Assembly (NCBI GenBank): GCA_027493675.1
Contig: JAOSKI010000043.1
Span: forward strand, 105,574-169,573
Direction of reading: 5' to 3'
DNA length: 64,000 bases
From: Microthrixaceae bacterium
GTDB taxonomy: Bacteria; Actinomycetota; Acidimicrobiia; Acidimicrobiales; Microtrichaceae
Shown: one piece after another, positions 8,866-17,637 of the stretch
Layout: the number at the start of each line of letters is the position of its first letter
How positions within the stretch are numbered: position 1 is the stretch's first letter
Notes under the pieces: generated by a model
Told to the model about the DNA's origin: nothing
The model's database searches: none
The model's input: the letters and a program-made list of their open reading frames with translations, nothing else
Program-made: the position numbers and the translations under genes

Positions 8866-10026
8866 TCAGTTGGTGAGCACCGCTATGCTCCCGTCACCGA
8901 AGTCACCCCATCCCGTCACCACACCGAGCTCGGCTCCGGTGATCTGGCGCTCACCGGCGTCTCCGCGCAGCTGGCGGACCGCCTCCACGATGTGGCTCAT
9001 GCCGAGCACGTGGGCCTCCGAGAGCAGGCCGCCGTGGGTGTTGATCGGTAGACCGCCACCCGGGCCGATGCCCACGTCCTCGATGAACGCGCCGCCCTCG
9101 CCGCGCTTGCAGAACCCCGCCTCCTCCAACTGCTGGAGCAGCTCGAAGGTGAAGCAGTCGTAGATCATGGCGAAGTCCGCGTCGGAGGGCTTCACTCCAG
9201 CGGCTCCGAACGCCTCGGGCGCCGCGATGGTGAGCCCGGTGGTGAAGATGTCGTCGCGGTTGGTGATCTCGTCTGCAGGGTACGGCTGACCCCGGGCCGC
9301 TCCGGCGATGTGCACGGGACGGGTCCGCAGGTCACGGGCACGATCGGCGGTGGTGACCACGACCGCCGCGGCGCCGTCGGTCTCCAGGCAGCAGTCGAGC
9401 AGCCGGTACGGGTCCGACAGCATCGGCGAGTCCAGGTAGTCGTCCATGGTGATCCGCTTGCCGTGCATCACCGCGTTCGGGTTGAGCTGGGCGTGCTCAC
9501 GCATCGCCAGTGCGATCGCCCCGAGGTGCTCGGCACGGGTGCCGAACTCGTGCATGTGCCGGCGCGCTATCACCGCGTACCACTGTGGCGGAGCGGTGAA
9601 GCCGTAGGGCAGGTAGTAGTCACGTGCGATGGCGCCACCGGGGATCGAGCTCACGTCGTCGACCACGGTCTGGGACGCACGTGAACCCGAGTAGCCGTTC
9701 CAGCCCGCGGGCAACAGCACGTAGTCGGCACCACCGCTGGTCACCGCCGCGGCCGCGTCCTGCAGCGAAGCCACCGGTGACGCGCCACCCATGTTGACCG
9801 TCGCAGCGAAGCGCAGGTTCTGACAACCCAGGTTGGCTGCGAACTCCTCGGCCTTGCCCAGGTTGGGGAAGGGCATGATCCCGTCCACCGCCGAGGGTGC
9901 GATGCCCGCGTCCTTCAGGGCGTTCACGCAGGCCTCGAGCTGCAGCGAGAGCTGCGACTTGCCCGATCCGGGCTTTCGGCAGTACTTGGTCTCCCCAACG
10001 CCCACGATGCAGGCCGTGTTGCTCAT
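8866..10026 (-). CDS. Thiolase-fold protein, SCP-x/Ltp type (possible retro-aldolase)
   Basis: This 386-residue thiolase-superfamily protein starts at ATG 10026. It shows IVGVGETKYCRKPGSGKS, MGGASPVASLQDAAAAV, DFAMIYDCFTFELLQQLEEAGF and the typical C-terminal GGLPINTHGGLLSEAHVLGM and WGDFGDGSIAVLTN. In the segment where true thiolases have their nucleophilic Cys (about residue 85) I see MGGASPV, with no Cys. Ltp1/Ltp2 steroid side-chain aldolases belong to this subfamily and work with DUF35 partners. With DUF35 encoded next door, C-C cleavage by retro-aldol reaction is a reasonable guess. Confidence 0.8.
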   Translation of the reverse strand: MSNTACIVGVGETKYCRKPGSGKSQLSLQLEACVNALKDAGIAPSAVDGIMPFPNLGKAEEFAANLGCQNLRFAATVNMGGASPVASLQDAAAAVTSGGADYVLLPAGWNGYSGSRASQTVVDDVSSIPGGAIARDYYLPYGFTAPPQWYAVIARRHMHEFGTRAEHLGAIALAMREHAQLNPNAVMHGKRITMDDYLDSPMLSDPYRLLDCCLETDGAAAVVVTTADRARDLRTRPVHIAGAARGQPYPADEITNRDDIFTTGLTIAAPEAFGAAGVKPSDADFAMIYDCFTFELLQQLEEAGFCKRGEGGAFIEDVGIGPGGGLPINTHGGLLSEAHVLGMSHIVEAVRQLRGDAGERQITGAELGVVTGWGDFGDGSIAVLTN

Positions 10027-10028
10027 GA

Positions 10029-11046
10029 TCAGTTCGCCCCTTCGGAGTGGCTCGGTTGCACACCCTCCGCGCCTGGTCCCACCCGTCGGGTGGTGTCGAT
10101 GCCGGTGAGCCGTGCAAGGTTCACTCCAAGGATGCCCGCACGGATCTCGGAAGTGATCTCCCCGTAGCCGTATTTCTCCTGGAGCTCGTCGGGCATCTGC
10201 AGGTTGCGCACCCAGTCGACCACCCGCTTGGTGTCCACGAAGGGCAGGTCCAGACCCATCACGATCTTGCTGGGCTCCACCCACTGCAGCGCGGTGCCGA
10301 TGGCGTGGTAGCCGCGGTACGGGGAGCGCTCGTACCAGCCCACCACCCCCGACAGGCTCAGGTACAGGTGCTCGTGCTTCGCCGCGAGACCGATCAGCTC
10401 CTCGGTGTGGGGCCACGCCATGTGGTAGGCGATGATCCGCAACTCCGGGAAGTCGATCAGGATCTTGTCGAGCGTGTCGGGATGGGTGTGGGCGCTGGGC
10501 TGGGGGTAGGTGTAGGCCATGCCCGTGTGCACCGTCAGCGGGATGCCCAGCTCGCAGGCCTTCTCGTAGAACGGCCACATGCCGGGATCGTCGAGCGGGC
10601 CCGAGTCCTCGGGCTGGTACACCTTGCACAGCTTGGCGTCGTGCTCGTCCACCAGGTGCTCGAGCTCCCAGATCGCGTGCTTCACGCCGCGACGCAGGAT
10701 CGGCCCCACCATCGCCTCCAGGTACATACGGCCCGGGTAAGGCTTGATCTGCTCGATCATGAACTGGTTGGTGGACATGGCGATCGTGCCGCCGCTGATG
10801 TCCATCATCCCCTCGCGCAGCGCGAAGCACACGTCCACGCCCGCCTCGTCCATGTAGTCGATCAGGGTCTCCCGCGAGCGGCGGGCGACGCTTGACCGTC
10901 GGGTCCACACCCGACCATGCGCGCAGCACGCCCTGCACGCTGTACCACCAGCGCTTGGTGTTGGGGTAGTAGTTGGCGAGCTCGGCCATCGTGGCCGGGT
11001 TCATGAAGTGGCACTCCGACAGCGCCACGAAGTGATCGTCGGTCAT
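10029..11046 (-). CDS. Amidohydrolase 2 family (TIM-barrel metal hydrolase/decarboxylase; frameshifted)
   Basis: ATG 11046 overlaps the stop of the molybdenum hydroxylase large subunit, so the two are translationally coupled. The protein has the PF04909 plan: YMDEAGVDVCFALREG early, then IPLTVHTGMAYTYP, LRIIAYHMAWPHTEELIGLA and SKIVMGLDLPFVD, giving the His and Asp residues expected around the metal. Members hydrolyse or decarboxylate cyclic acids. An indel near 10885 splits the first 50 codons from the rest. The gene ends 2 bases before the thiolase-fold gene. The substrate is unknown. Confidence 0.78.
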
Positions 11047-13487
11047 GTGTGGGCACTCCCATCGGCACCTTCGCCGGTGCTCTCTGCATCACGGATCAGC
11101 GTCCACAGGCGCTCGGGTGACGCGGGCACCTCGCGGGCGCTGGTGCCGAGCGGCGCCAGCGCGTCGTTGAGCGCGCACATCACCGCTGCGGGCGTGGTGT
11201 GGATCGCCCCCTCACCACAGCCCTTGGCCCCGAGGGGCGTGAACGGCGACGGGGTGACCACGGCGGTCTTCTCGATCGCGGGCACCTCGTTGATGCTGGG
11301 GATGAGGTAGTCCATGAAGCTGGTGGTCAGCGGCTGCGCCTGGTCGTCGTAGACGTACTCCTCCTACGGCGCGGCGCCGACACCCTGGGCAACACCGCCG
11401 TCGGTCTGACCCTCCACCACGATCGGGTTCAGCCGCGTGCCGCAGTCGTCCGCGAGGCGGTACTTGACGATCTCCACCATGCCGGTGCGGCGATCGATCT
11501 CCACTGCCACGACGTGCACCGCCTGGGCGGCGGTCAGGTAGCTCTTGGCACGACCCTCCTCGTCCGCGGGTGTGCGGCCCTCGGCAGTCCACACGTGGGT
11601 GGCGTCCGCGTTCGGGCTCACCCCGGGAGGCAGCAGGTCGCTGCGCGCGAGCATCGTGCCGGCGACCTGCGCCAGGCGCATCTCGGCCTGGGGCTTGCCC
11701 TTCACCACGAAGCGCCCGTCCTCGAAGGACACGTCCTCCGGTGCGCCGCCGGTGAGGCGTGCCACCACGTGGCTCATGCGCTCCACGAGCTGCTCGCAGG
11801 CACCCAGGACCGCTCCGGTGATGGCCACCCCGAGGCGGCTGCCACCGGGGCCGAACGACGGCGGCGCCGACTGGCTGTCGAGGTAGACCACCCGCACCGC
11901 GTCCATCTCGATGCCGAAGTAATCGGCCACGACCTGGCTGATGAGGGTGTACTGGCCCTGGCCTTCGTGGGAGAACCCGACCCGCACGGTGATGTTGCCG
12001 AGCATGTCGACGCTCACCACCGCACCCTCGGGCACACCGGTCTGGGGCATGCCGACTATCGCGTAGGCGTTCCAGTCGAACACGCCAGGTTCCACCGAGG
12101 TGGCCACCCCGATCCCCACCAGGCGACCCTCCGCCCGAGCCTCTGCCTGCCAGCGGCGAAGCTCGTCGTAGCCGGCCAGATCGAGTGCCGCGTCGAGCAC
12201 CTCGGCGTAGCTGCCGCTGTCGTACTCGTTGCCACTCGGGATCGTGTAGGGGAACTGATCGGGTGCGATGAAGTTGCGGCGACGGAGCTCCGCCGGGTCG
12301 ATGCCGAGCTCCCGGGCGGCGATGTCCATCATCTGCTCCAGCACGAAGAAGTGCGGAGGCGGCCCCATCCCGCGGTACGGCGAGGCGGGCAGCTTGTTCG
12401 TGGCCACCAGCGTCAGGTCGTACTGGGCCACCGGGATCGTGTACGGGCCGGTGAACGCAGCCAGCGGCTTGGCCGCGCTGATGGCTCCGAAACCCTCGCC
12501 CGAAGCACCGAGATCGTCCACGAGGGTCACCTTCAGCCCCGTCACGATGCCGTCGTCGCCCACCGCGAGGGTCACCTCGTAGTGACGGTCCCACGCCTGT
12601 CCCCCACCGGAGGTGAGGTACTCGACGCGATCCTCGATCCACGACACCGGCCGTCCGCCGGCCTTGCGCGACAGCATGCAGGTGATGTCGGTGCCACGCG
12701 ATCCACCCTTGCCTCCGAATGCGCCGCCGTGGTGGTGGCTGTGCACGTTCACCTTGTTGCTCGGAACACCGAGCACCCCCGCCCGTCCGAGCGCGGTGAA
12801 CGCCGGCGACTGGATGCTGCCGTGGATGTCCACCTCGAGGCTCGCCGGATCCCATCGGCACACCGTGCCGTAGGTCTCCATCGGGTTGGCACCCAGCCGG
12901 TTCCAACGGAACCTCTCTGTGAACACGTGCGGCGCCGAGGCGAGTGCCTCGTCGATGGCGCCCCAGGTGAACACCCGGTGCATCATCGTGTTGGTGCCGT
13001 GGTCCTCGTGCACCAGCGGGCTGCCGGGCTCCAACGCGGCGAACGGGTCCGCCACGACATCGAGGGGTTCGTAGTCGACCTCGATGCACTCCAGCGCGTC
13101 CTCGGCCACGTAGCGGCTCGTGGCCGCCACCGCAACGACCGGCTCGCCCACGTAGCGCACGATGTCCGAGGCCATGGTGGGGGTGGCCCAACCCTCCGGG
13201 ACCGATCGCGCCGGGTTCGACCACTGCGCTGCCTCCGCTCCGGTGAGCACCGCCACGACGCCTTCCATGGCCTCCGCCTCGCTCACGTCCACGCGCGTGA
13301 TGCGGGCGTGGGCAATCGGGCTGCGCAGGATCGCGGCGTGCAACATGCCGGGAAGGCGCACATCCGCGATGAACTCGGTGCGCCCGGTGAGCAGGCTCGG
13401 GTCCTCCTTGCGCAGGACGCGGCGGCCGATCCAACGCAGGTTGGTCGTGGGCATCTGCTCGGGGCTGTTGGGGATGTCGATCGCCAT
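11043..13487 (-). CDS. Molybdenum hydroxylase large subunit (xanthine dehydrogenase family; frameshifted)
   Basis: This is the molybdopterin-binding catalytic subunit. It starts at ATG 13487 with LRWIGRRVLRKEDPSLLTGR and carries HHHGGAFGGKGG, SPYRGMGPPPHFF and, after an indel near 11370, GAKGCGEGA with the base Glu near the C-terminus. The active-site loop is not the AYxCSFR of form I CO dehydrogenase, so this is more likely a hydroxylase of an organic substrate (N-heterocycle, acyl-CoA or aldehyde). It overlaps the amidohydrolase start (ATGA) and follows the small subunit by 9 bases. It lies in the middle of the ketone-carboxylase operon. Confidence 0.85.
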
Positions 13488-13496
13488 GTCGGGCCC

Positions 13497-14004
13497 CTAT
13501 CCCTGAGCGTCCGCTGACTGGCCGGCACGCATCCGTGCCGCAGCGAGGTGCACCGCCCGGATGATCCCCTGGTAGCCGGTGCAGCGGCAGAGCTGCCCAC
13601 CGAGCACCTCGCGGATCTCCTCCTCGGAGGGATCGGGGTCTGCCTCGAGCATCTCGTAGACCGACATGAGGAACCCCGGAGTGCAGAACCCGCACTGAAG
13701 ACCGTGCTCCTCGGTGAAGGCCTGCTGGATGGGGGTGCAGCTGCGATTCAGCGCCAGCGAGGCCCTCTACGGTCATCACGTCGGCACCGTCGGCCTGCAC
13801 GGCGAGCATCAGGCAAGACCGCGTCGCGGTGCCGTCGACCAGTACGGTGCACGCACCGCACACGCCGTGCTCACAACCCACATGCGTGCCGGTGAGGCCC
13901 AGCTCGCCGCGGATGAAGTCGGCGAGCGTGAGGCGTGGCTCGGCGAGGCCCTCGTAGGGCTCGCCGTTGACGGTGAGGGCCACCCTGCGCCTCTCGGTGG
14001 TCAT
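13497..14004 (-). CDS. Molybdenum hydroxylase 2Fe-2S subunit (frameshifted)
   Basis: This small iron-sulphur subunit carries two [2Fe-2S] sites: the plant-ferredoxin type GCEHGVCGACTVLVDG with a later CLMLAV, and the helical domain CGFCTPGFLM with CRCTGYQGII. It passes electrons from the molybdenum site to FAD. The start (ATG 14004) overlaps the FAD-subunit stop. An indel near 13760 shifts the frame between the two domains. The length (about 168 residues) fits the family. Confidence 0.85.
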
Positions 14005-14879
14005 GGTGTCACGGTGGCGCGTGCCACCGCCTCCACCAGCCCGCGTTCGACCAGCACCCCGGCGAGGTGGCGCCGGTACTCCGACGATGCGTGTACATCG
14101 GACATGGGTTCCTCCAGTGCGTCGGCCATCGCGGCGGCCGCCCGGGCGAACAGGTCCGGGCCCGGCTCCCCGCCGTCGAGGACCTCCTCGGCCGCGTGCG
14201 CCCTCACCGGGGTGGATCCGATGGCGAAGACCACCACCCGTGCATCCCGGCATCGTGAAGCGCCGTCCAGGCCGATCGTCACCGCTGCCCCGACCATCGC
14301 GAAGTCGCCATGGCGACGCGACAGCTCGTCGAAGGACCAACCGGTGCCTTCGGGCAACACGGGCACGCTCACCTCGACGAGGATCTCCCCGGGCTCCAAC
14401 GCGGTGCTCAGGTACCCCCTCGAAGAAGTCGACCGCGGCGATCGTGCGTTCGCCGTCGGGGCCGATCACCCGCATCTCGGCGTCGCAGATGACCGCCGCC
14501 GCAGGGTACTCCGCGGCGGGATCGGCATGGGCCATCGAGCCGCCCACGGTGCCGCGGTTGCGGATCTGGGGATGGCCCACGAACTTCGTCGCCGCGTGCA
14601 ACAGGGGTTGGCGGTCACGCACCAGCGTCGACTGCTCCACAGCCCGCTTGGTCGCCATGGCGCCTATCACGATGCGGTCGCCGCGCAGCTCGATGCCGTC
14701 GATGCCCTCGATGCGCCGCAGGTCCACGAGCAGGTCCGGATGCGCCAGCCGGAGGTTCAGCATGGGCATCAGGCTCTGCCCGCCCGCCAGGACGACGGCA
14801 TAGCGGTCGGGATCAGCCAGCAGCGCCACCGCCTCGCCGATCTGTGTCGGTGCCTCGTAGTCGAGGGCGCCGGTTTCAT
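14001..14879 (-). CDS. Molybdenum hydroxylase FAD subunit (frameshifted)
   Basis: This is the FAD-binding medium subunit of the CoxM type. It shows VVLAGGQSLMPMLNLRL, RNRGTVGGSMAHADPAAEYP (the FAD pyrophosphate loops) and the C-terminal domain RRHGDFAMVGAAV. I place the start at ATG 14879 behind AGGGAG: it gives MKPAP and, if one T is restored near 14863, FDYEAPT as in homologues. A five-C run at 14415-14419 has one base too many. The gene ends in an ATGA overlap with the iron-sulphur subunit. Gene order FAD, 2Fe-2S, Mo is the usual one for CODH-like hydroxylases. Confidence 0.82.
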
Positions 14880-14897
14880 GGAAAGCTCCCTGGATCG

Positions 14898-15437
14898 TCA
14901 GCCGGTCCACTCGGAGATCGTGGCGAGCGTGAGGTCGGTGTACTCGGCCTTGTCGGGCAACGGACGACCCAACCAGTCCTCGTAGAACGTGTCCAGATCC
15001 GGCAGGAAATCGAAATCAGGCGGACAACCCCGCGGCACCGCCTCGACCTCCAACTGCGTGCCACAACCAGGACACACGTACTCACGCACCTGCGTCCAAG
15101 ACGGATCAGGCATCTCCCGACCCTGATACACCTCCGACAACGACTCCTCGTCGTCACGCACGTAGATCAACGACGACAACTTCCAGTTCACCCGGTAATC
15201 ACCGAACTCATGACCACAACGACACTTCACGATCCGCCGCCCGTCACGAGCAACGATCGACAAAGCAGGCGTCAACGGCAACAGGATCCGGTCATCCCAC
15301 GGCACCCGCTCCTGGACGATCTCCACGTACTTGTCGAAACGATCCTCGTCCTTGGCCTCACGCATCATGTCCTGGACCGCCGGCCACGCCAGCACCCCAT
15401 CCATGAGCATCTCGATCTCAGCCTTGTCGAAGCTCAT
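14898..15437 (-). CDS. Acetone-carboxylase gamma-like subunit, copy 2
   Basis: This intact 179-residue protein is of the Acetone_carb_G family, the small metal-binding subunit of acetone/acetophenone-type carboxylases. The sequence shows two Cys pairs (CRCGHEFGDY and CPGCGTQLEVE), helical IEMLMDGVLAWPAVQDMM at the N-terminus and LDTFYEDWLGRPLP near the end. ATG 15437 lies 11 bases after the HyuB-like stop, behind AGGAGGTGCGACG. The core is almost identical to copy 1 at 8.3-8.8 kb, and its codon use differs from the neighbours. It is the third subunit gene of the HyuA-HyuB-gamma set. Confidence 0.8.
   Translation of the reverse strand: MSFDKAEIEMLMDGVLAWPAVQDMMREAKDEDRFDKYVEIVQERVPWDDRILLPLTPALSIVARDGRRIVKCRCGHEFGDYRVNWKLSSLIYVRDDEESLSEVYQGREMPDPSWTQVREYVCPGCGTQLEVEAVPRGCPPDFDFLPDLDTFYEDWLGRPLPDKAEYTDLTLATISEWTG
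14939..15431. repeat. Near-identical duplication, copy 2 (493 bp)
   Basis: This is the partner of 8264-8757, with one substitution and one length difference over the whole segment. This copy reads through as an intact gamma subunit, so it is probably the functional or donor copy. Confidence 0.92.
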
Positions 15438-15448
15438 CGTCGCACCTC

Positions 15449-17635
15449 CTAGAACTCGAAGTCGTCGGGCAGGCCCCAGAACGCCCGTAGCTCGGCACCG
15501 AAGTCGGGCGACAGCGACATGGAGGAACGCCACATCTCCAGCACCGCTGGGTCCATGTTCTCCTTGGCGGCGACCTTCTCGCGCTCGGCGGTCCACCACT
15601 CCCTGAACGGAACCGCACGCTGCTTGCGCTTCTCACGGATCTCGGTGCGCCTGGCCTCGGTCGCTCGGGTGTCGACCGCGAAGCTGCCGTTCTCACTGAC
15701 CACGGCCCCGTTGATGTCCGCCGCGACCTTCGGCAACGTCCAACCCTTGTTGAGGTCGTCCTCGATGGAGACCGGATCGCGGTCGATGGGATCACCATCG
15801 CCTGACCACCCGAGACGGTGTGGATCATCAGGTCGTAGTTCTGGAGAGGCTCCGGGGTCAGGAATGGCGGCATCGCAGGGCTTGCGATCTCCGTCGCGGA
15901 CACGTTGCGGTCGAGCGTGGGATCGTCGGCAGGTCCCCGACCGTGCACGAGAGGCTTGCCCTCCTCGATCAACTGCTTCACGTTGGTACCGGCCGCGTAG
16001 CTGGCGGAGTCGGGTACGTTCGGATACGCCCCGTACATCCCGTGGTTCGCGAGCACCTTGTTGCGCATGCCTGCGTCGCCGCACTGGTACTCGATCCCCG
16101 AGGGCGTGTTGTGCACCATCCACACCGCGGTGTGTCCGAGCCCGCCGTGGAACTGGCCGTAACCACCCGAGTCGGCCTCGATGTTCCGACCCAGGTAGAG
16201 AATCGGATAGTAGAGCTCGGTCACCTCGGCGTTGCCGAAGTCGGCGTTGGGCGTGTAGATGCACCAGGCGCTGTTCTCGCCGTCGCTGTAGCCACGTGCG
16301 GGCGAGCCGTTGCTGGCCTGCTCGAGGGTGAGCCCTGCGAGGTAGTAGCCGAGCTGTGTCATGCCGGCGAACTCGGCGGTCATCGTGGTGGCGGAGCCGG
16401 CCGCCATCTCCTCGATGAAGCCCCGCATGTGGAACAACCGGCCGAAGGCCTCGTAGAGGTTGCTGATCCACAGCACCGCGGGGAGCCCACGCCACACCGG
16501 AGGAAGCCGACCAGTCGACGTCGAAGGGGTTGGCCCACGATCCGCTCGGCGGCAGCTCCACGTCCCAGGAGGCCGCCGGGCCCGAGTTGAACATGTCGAA
16601 GCCGATGACGTGCGAGTAGCCGTTGAGCAGGCCCGACTTGAGTGCCGTGGGATGGATGTTCTCACCGAAGGGCACCGAACCGCTGGCACCTCGCAACGAG
16701 AAGCGGATGTTGGCGTCGCCGTCGATCTCGAGCTCCATCGGAAGCGCCATCAGGCAGTCGACGTCCTGCTTGTTGAGGATGACGTTCTTGCCCTTCATCG
16801 CCAGGTCCTTGAACTGCGACTTGCGCATGCGCCCCGGCACCGTCTGGGTCTTGACGCGGCCCACCGCGTAACGACGGCTGTCCTCGACGAACTCGTGCAC
16901 GGAATCGAGGTAGAAGTCGATGCCGTACTTCTCGATGACCTCCATGAGGCGCTCGCGGATCGTGATACAACCCGCGAGACGTCCCTTGGCGTCACCCAGC
17001 ACGAAGTCGGGCGTGCGGGTACGTGAGCGGATGCGCATCTCGTACCACGGGTAGTAGGCGTCGTCCTGTCCCACCTTCTCCATCGACACCGGTACGCCGT
17101 CGGAGTAGCAGTCGGGGTTGAGGAAGCCCACCGAGCCCGGTGTCACCGAGCCGCTGTCGCTCACATGCGTCACGCAACTCGCCCAGGCGATCAGCTTGCC
17201 GTCGTAGAAGATCGGCATCGCCGTGTCGAAGTCGGGTGCGTGGATGCCGCCGTAGTGGGGGTCGTTGTTCTCGAAGATGTCACCCTGGGCGAACCCGGGG
17301 CTCTCCTCGTAGCCAAGGTCGATGAACTTGCGGATCATGTCCGCCAGCAGACCGGGGTGCGCGGTGATGCCGCGCGAGATGCACACCGCCTCACCGGTCG
17401 GGAGGTGCAGTGCCCACAGGGCGTCGCCACCCTCCACCGCGATCGGCGAGGACGAGACCTTGCAGCCCACCTCCCACGCGATGTTGCACATGTTCGACAG
17501 GATGTGCCAGAGAGCCTCGTAGTCGCCGGGGTTCTCCTCCTTGCGCTTCATCTCGTCGAGACCGAAGAGATGTCCGCTCTTGGTGAAGACCTTGTCGTTG
17601 GCCTTGAGTTGCTCCGCGAGTTTCAGTTCAGTCAC
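15449..17635 (-). CDS. HyuB/acetone-carboxylase alpha-like subunit (frameshifted)
   Basis: This large subunit of the hydantoinase B/acetone carboxylase family (PF02538) runs to about 728 residues. It shows SRGITAHPGLLADMIRKFI, GDIFENNDPHYGGIHAPD, GYGQFHGGLGHTAVWMV and GIEYQCGDAG, and ends SPDFGAELRAFWGLPDDFEF. Acetone and acetophenone carboxylases use ATP and bicarbonate to carboxylate a ketone to a beta-keto acid; hydantoinase members open cyclic imides. The adjacent gamma subunit favours the carboxylase branch. Frames change near 16500 and back near 15790, so the ends stay in register. It starts 2 bases after the HyuA-like stop. Confidence 0.83.
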   Translation of the reverse strand: MTELKLAEQLKANDKVFTKSGHLFGLDEMKRKEENPGDYEALWHILSNMCNIAWEVGCKVSSSPIAVEGGDALWALHLPTGEAVCISRGITAHPGLLADMIRKFIDLGYEESPGFAQGDIFENNDPHYGGIHAPDFDTAMPIFYDGKLIAWASCVTHVSDSGSVTPGSVGFLNPDCYSDGVPVSMEKVGQDDAYYPWYEMRIRSRTRTPDFVLGDAKGRLAGCITIRERLMEVIEKYGIDFYLDSVHEFVEDSRRYAVGRVKTQTVPGRMRKSQFKDLAMKGKNVILNKQDVDCLMALPMELEIDGDANIRFSLRGASGSVPFGENIHPTALKSGLLNGYSHVIGFDMFNSGPAASWDVELPPSGSWANPFDVDWSASSGVAWAPRGAVDQQPLRGLRPVVPHAGLHRGDGGRLRHHDDRRVRRHDTARLLPRRAHPRAGQQRLARTWLQRRREQRLVHLHAQRRLRQRRGDRALLSDSLPGSEHRGRLGWLRPVPRRARTHRGVDGAQHALGDRVPVRRRRHAQQGAREPRDVRGVSERTRLRQLRGRYQREAVDRGGQASRARSGTCRRSHARPQRVRDGDRKPCDAAIPDPGASPELRPDDPHRLGWSGDGDPIDRDPVSIEDDLNKGWTLPKVAADINGAVVSENGSFAVDTRATEARRTEIREKRKQRAVPFREWWTAEREKVAAKENMDPAVLEMWRSSMSLSPDFGAELRAFWGLPDDFEF

Positions 17636-17637
17636 GG

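Noticed and set aside
8866..11046. Amidohydrolase-thiolase fusion
   Set aside because: The apparent continuity comes from an indel near 10885. With it corrected the amidohydrolase ends at 10029, three bases before the thiolase-fold start.
11043..13487. Aerobic CO dehydrogenase CoxL
   Set aside because: The loop reads SPYRGMGPPP rather than AYxCSFR, so it is not a form I CO dehydrogenase.
11199..13517. Long plus-strand frame of 772 residues
   Set aside because: Antisense of the molybdenum large subunit; no recognisable domain and no ribosome site.
11212..14910. One giant 1,232-residue protein on the minus strand
   Set aside because: The frame stays open by chance. It crosses from the FAD subunit into wrong-frame parts of the iron-sulphur and large subunits; family motifs switch frames within it.
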